From NCBI GenBank assembly GCA_021809225.1, contig JAKBAL010000102.1:1-7512 (forward strand): 7,512 nucleotides of DNA, read 5' to 3'. Of this stretch, positions 6,274 to 7,512 are shown piece by piece. The DNA comes from Pseudomonadota bacterium. Lineage in GTDB: Bacteria; Pseudomonadota; Alphaproteobacteria; UBA9655. Position numbers and translations under genes: made by a program. The notes beneath the pieces were generated by a model. The model was not told where the DNA came from and did no database searches. It saw only the letters and a program-made list of their open reading frames with translations. The stretch's first letter is position 1. Every line of letters starts with the position of its first letter.

Positions 6274-7512
6274 CTAGCGCCTCCGTCTTGACGTTCTACC
6301 TTTTTTCAGAGAGGTGGCAGGCCTCTTTCTAACAACCTTAACGGGCTGTTTTTTAATCGTAGTTTTGGGTCGTGCGGCAGGTTTTTTTATAGGTGCCGGC
6401 ATGCGTCGCGCTGCTTTAGTTGCCGCTGCTTTAGCTGCTGCTGCTTTAGTTGCCGCTGCTTTAGCTGCTGCTGCTTTAGCTGCTGCTGCCTTAGTTGCTG
6501 CTGCCTTAGTTGCTGCTGCTTTAGCTGCTGCTGCTTTAGCTGCTGCTGCTTTAGCTGCTGCTGCCTTAGTTGCTGCTGCCTTAGTTGCTGCTGCCTTAGT
6601 TGCTGCTGCTTTAGTTGCCGCTGCTTTAGCTGCTGCTGCTTTAGCTGCTGCTGCCTTAGTTGCTGCTGCTTTAGCTGCTGCTGCCTTAGTTGCTGCTGCC
6701 TTAGTTGCTGCTGCTTTAGTTGCCGCTGCTTTAGCTGCTGCTGCCTTAGTTGCCGCTGCCTTAGTTGCTGCTGGTTTAGCTGCTGCTGGTTTAGGAGCAA
6801 CCACTACAGGTTTAGGAGCAACCACTACAGGTTTAGGAGCAGCAGGAACATTAGGTTGCAAAAATTCAAAGGATTTGCCTCGTATTTTTGGGTTAATGGT
6901 ACTGATGATCTGAGCAGGATTAAGGTTACCCTGTTTGATAGAGGAGGTATTCACTAATGTAACGTGAGGGTCAAATTTAATGGGGTGAGTATCACTGTAA
7001 AATCGGTAATTTGTTCCATGCAAGGCATTATAGTTTTGAAGTCCATCAAAAAGAGCAAGATTGATGGTCTTAAACTTTGCAACCTCTGTAGCTTGAGGAA
7101 CAAGGACAAGTGGGCAGGCTAGGGGACTTCGATTCACTGTGTAGGGTTTAACTGAGTCTGCAGTGAAAGTTGTTCCAAAAAAATGAGCGTTTGCAATCGC
7201 TGTGAGGTGTGTATTCAATGCAGTATAATCATTTTGATTGACGCCTTTGATCCAACCAAGTGTTACGTGATAAGCATCGGGCTTTACTTTACCAGGGATG
7301 TTATTCTTAACAATGTTATCATACAGTACCTGCTTTTTGTGAGAACTTAGGTTATATGTTGTTACTATGTCTCTGGTATTTTGTTGAGGGGCTGGATTTT
7401 GTAACGAATTAATGAAAGTTTGTAACGCGGTTTTTGTCTTCCTGTCCTTGAGGGTACCGAAGAATGGGCCTGCCAATTTTCCCTTTATACCAGGAAGTGT
7501 TTGCTGTAGATC
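6274..7512 (-). CDS. 2H phosphoesterase-like domain fused to a histone H1-like Lys/Ala-rich tail (5' end probably outside window)
   Basis: Numbered from the TTG at 7476, 400 residues are visible. Residues about 10-205 resemble the 2H phosphoesterase fold (LigT and cyclic phosphodiesterases), which hydrolyses 2',3'-cyclic or 2'-5' phosphodiester bonds in RNA or nucleotides. The two signature motifs are present: AYHVTLGWI (His70, Thr72) and FDPHVTLVN (His171, Thr173). Next come a Pro-rich linker with two PKPVVVA repeats, about 25 pentapeptides KPAA(A/T) then KAAA(A/T), and a basic end with many Lys and Arg finishing in RRRR. Such tails occur in histone H1, AlgP/PhaF-type and chlamydial Hc proteins and bind nucleic acid. 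There is no signal peptide or membrane segment. No ATG precedes the catalytic motifs, and the frame stays open for 12 more codons to the window edge (DLQQTLPGIKGK), so the true start probably lies beyond 7512; TTG at 7476 is the fallback. Substrate and cellular site are unknown. The domain call rests on motifs alone. Confidence 0.8.
   Translation of the reverse strand, partial: DLQQTLPGIKGKLAGPFFGTLKDRKTKTALQTFINSLQNPAPQQNTRDIVTTYNLSSHKKQVLYDNIVKNNIPGKVKPDAYHVTLGWIKGVNQNDYTALNTHLTAIANAHFFGTTFTADSVKPYTVNRSPLACPLVLVPQATEVAKFKTINLALFDGLQNYNALHGTNYRFYSDTHPIKFDPHVTLVNTSSIKQGNLNPAQIISTINPKIRGKSFEFLQPNVPAAPKPVVVAPKPVVVAPKPAAAKPAATKAAATKAAAAKAAATKAAATKAAATKAAAAKAAATKAAAAKAAAAKAAATKAAATKAAATKAAATKAAAAKAAAAKAAAAKAAATKAAATKAAAAKAAAAKAAATKAAAAKAAATKAARRMPAPIKKPAARPKTTIKKQPVKVVRKRPATSLKKGRTSRRRR
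6409..6792. repeat. 15-bp tandem repeat array encoding KAAA(A/T) pentapeptides
   Basis: Twenty-five full 15-bp units plus a 9-bp partial unit lie in frame inside the minus-strand fusion gene. Units differ mainly by one transition (Thr ACT or Ala GCT in the fifth codon), by AAA versus AAG for Lys, and by CCA versus GCA in the first two units. Longer duplications are visible: 6450-6504 recurs exactly at 6615-6669, eleven units away. Because each unit is five codons, gain or loss of units keeps the frame and changes only tail length. Confidence 0.95.
6794..6835. repeat. Two perfect 21-bp tandem repeats encoding the PKPVVVA linker
   Basis: Positions 6794-6814 and 6815-6835 are identical and a third, partial copy begins at 6836. 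In the minus-strand gene they encode seven-residue units (PKPVVVA) that join the 2H-like domain to the Lys/Ala array. The period (21 bp) differs from the adjoining 15-bp array, so they expanded independently. Confidence 0.9.

Noticed and set aside
6409..6792. Possible CRISPR array
   Set aside because: The units are contiguous 15-bp tandem repeats with no unique spacers, and they are in frame with a coding region.
6387..6800. Minus-strand 137-codon frame rich in LKQQQ
   Set aside because: It is the same repeat array read one frame off; it has no flanking domain outside the repeat.
6314..6913. Plus-strand 199-codon frame rich in LVAAALAAA
   Set aside because: It is the antisense reading of the 15-bp repeat array. 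Its hydrophobic repeats follow directly from the KAAA(A/T) units; the minus frame has the 2H motifs and the linker.
6274..7512. PhaF-type phasin, because of the KPAA/KAAA tail and a phaC gene in the window
   Set aside because: The N-terminal half has 2H phosphoesterase motifs rather than a phasin helix, and phaC is about 5 kb away with unrelated genes between.

Overview
This window most likely comes from an alphaproteobacterium with a moderately AT-rich genome. Three proteins point there: a class I polyhydroxyalkanoate synthase with the extra N-terminal segment typical of alphaproteobacteria, an integration host factor beta subunit, and a family 4-like uracil-DNA glycosylase of the alphaproteobacterial form (N-terminal AGVDE motif, WRPPGNR instead of CRPPxNR). 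A host-associated lineage (Rickettsiales or Holosporales-like) is possible, because of the TGGATTGCTTCGTC/GACGAAGCAATCCA palindromic repeat and the eukaryote-histone-like tail on the last gene. That placement is an inference only.

Layout, left to right. Positions 1-1187 (minus) hold the first 395 codons of phaC, whose C-terminus lies outside the window. Positions 1188-1379 are a divergent regulatory region with an AT-rich dyad and a good sigma70-type promoter for ihfB (1380-1673, plus). Positions 1674-2023 contain no credible gene but carry a composite repeat: an 86-bp palindromic element plus two diverged 41-bp direct repeats. polA (2024-4723, plus) is full length with all three domains intact and ends at a hairpin terminator. 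A short convergent gene (4794-5264, minus) encodes a small cysteine-rich exported protein that I cannot assign. After a 169-bp divergent intergenic region with dyad symmetries, a uracil-DNA glycosylase gene (5434-6237, plus) ends at a terminator. It converges on the last gene (minus, 6274 to the right edge and probably beyond).

The last gene is the most unusual one. It joins a 2H-phosphoesterase-type domain (two HVT motifs about 100 residues apart) to a long histone H1-like tail of about 25 KAAAT/KAAAA pentapeptides and an arginine-rich C-terminus, built on a 15-bp tandem DNA repeat.

Functionally the window mixes DNA maintenance genes (ihfB, polA and the glycosylase; uracil removal and PolI gap filling are steps of the same base-excision repair route) with carbon storage (phaC), one unknown exported protein and the 2H/histone-tail fusion. 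Apart from shared pathways, there is no evidence of a dedicated operon: every gene is separated from its neighbour by its own control region, a terminator or a change of strand.
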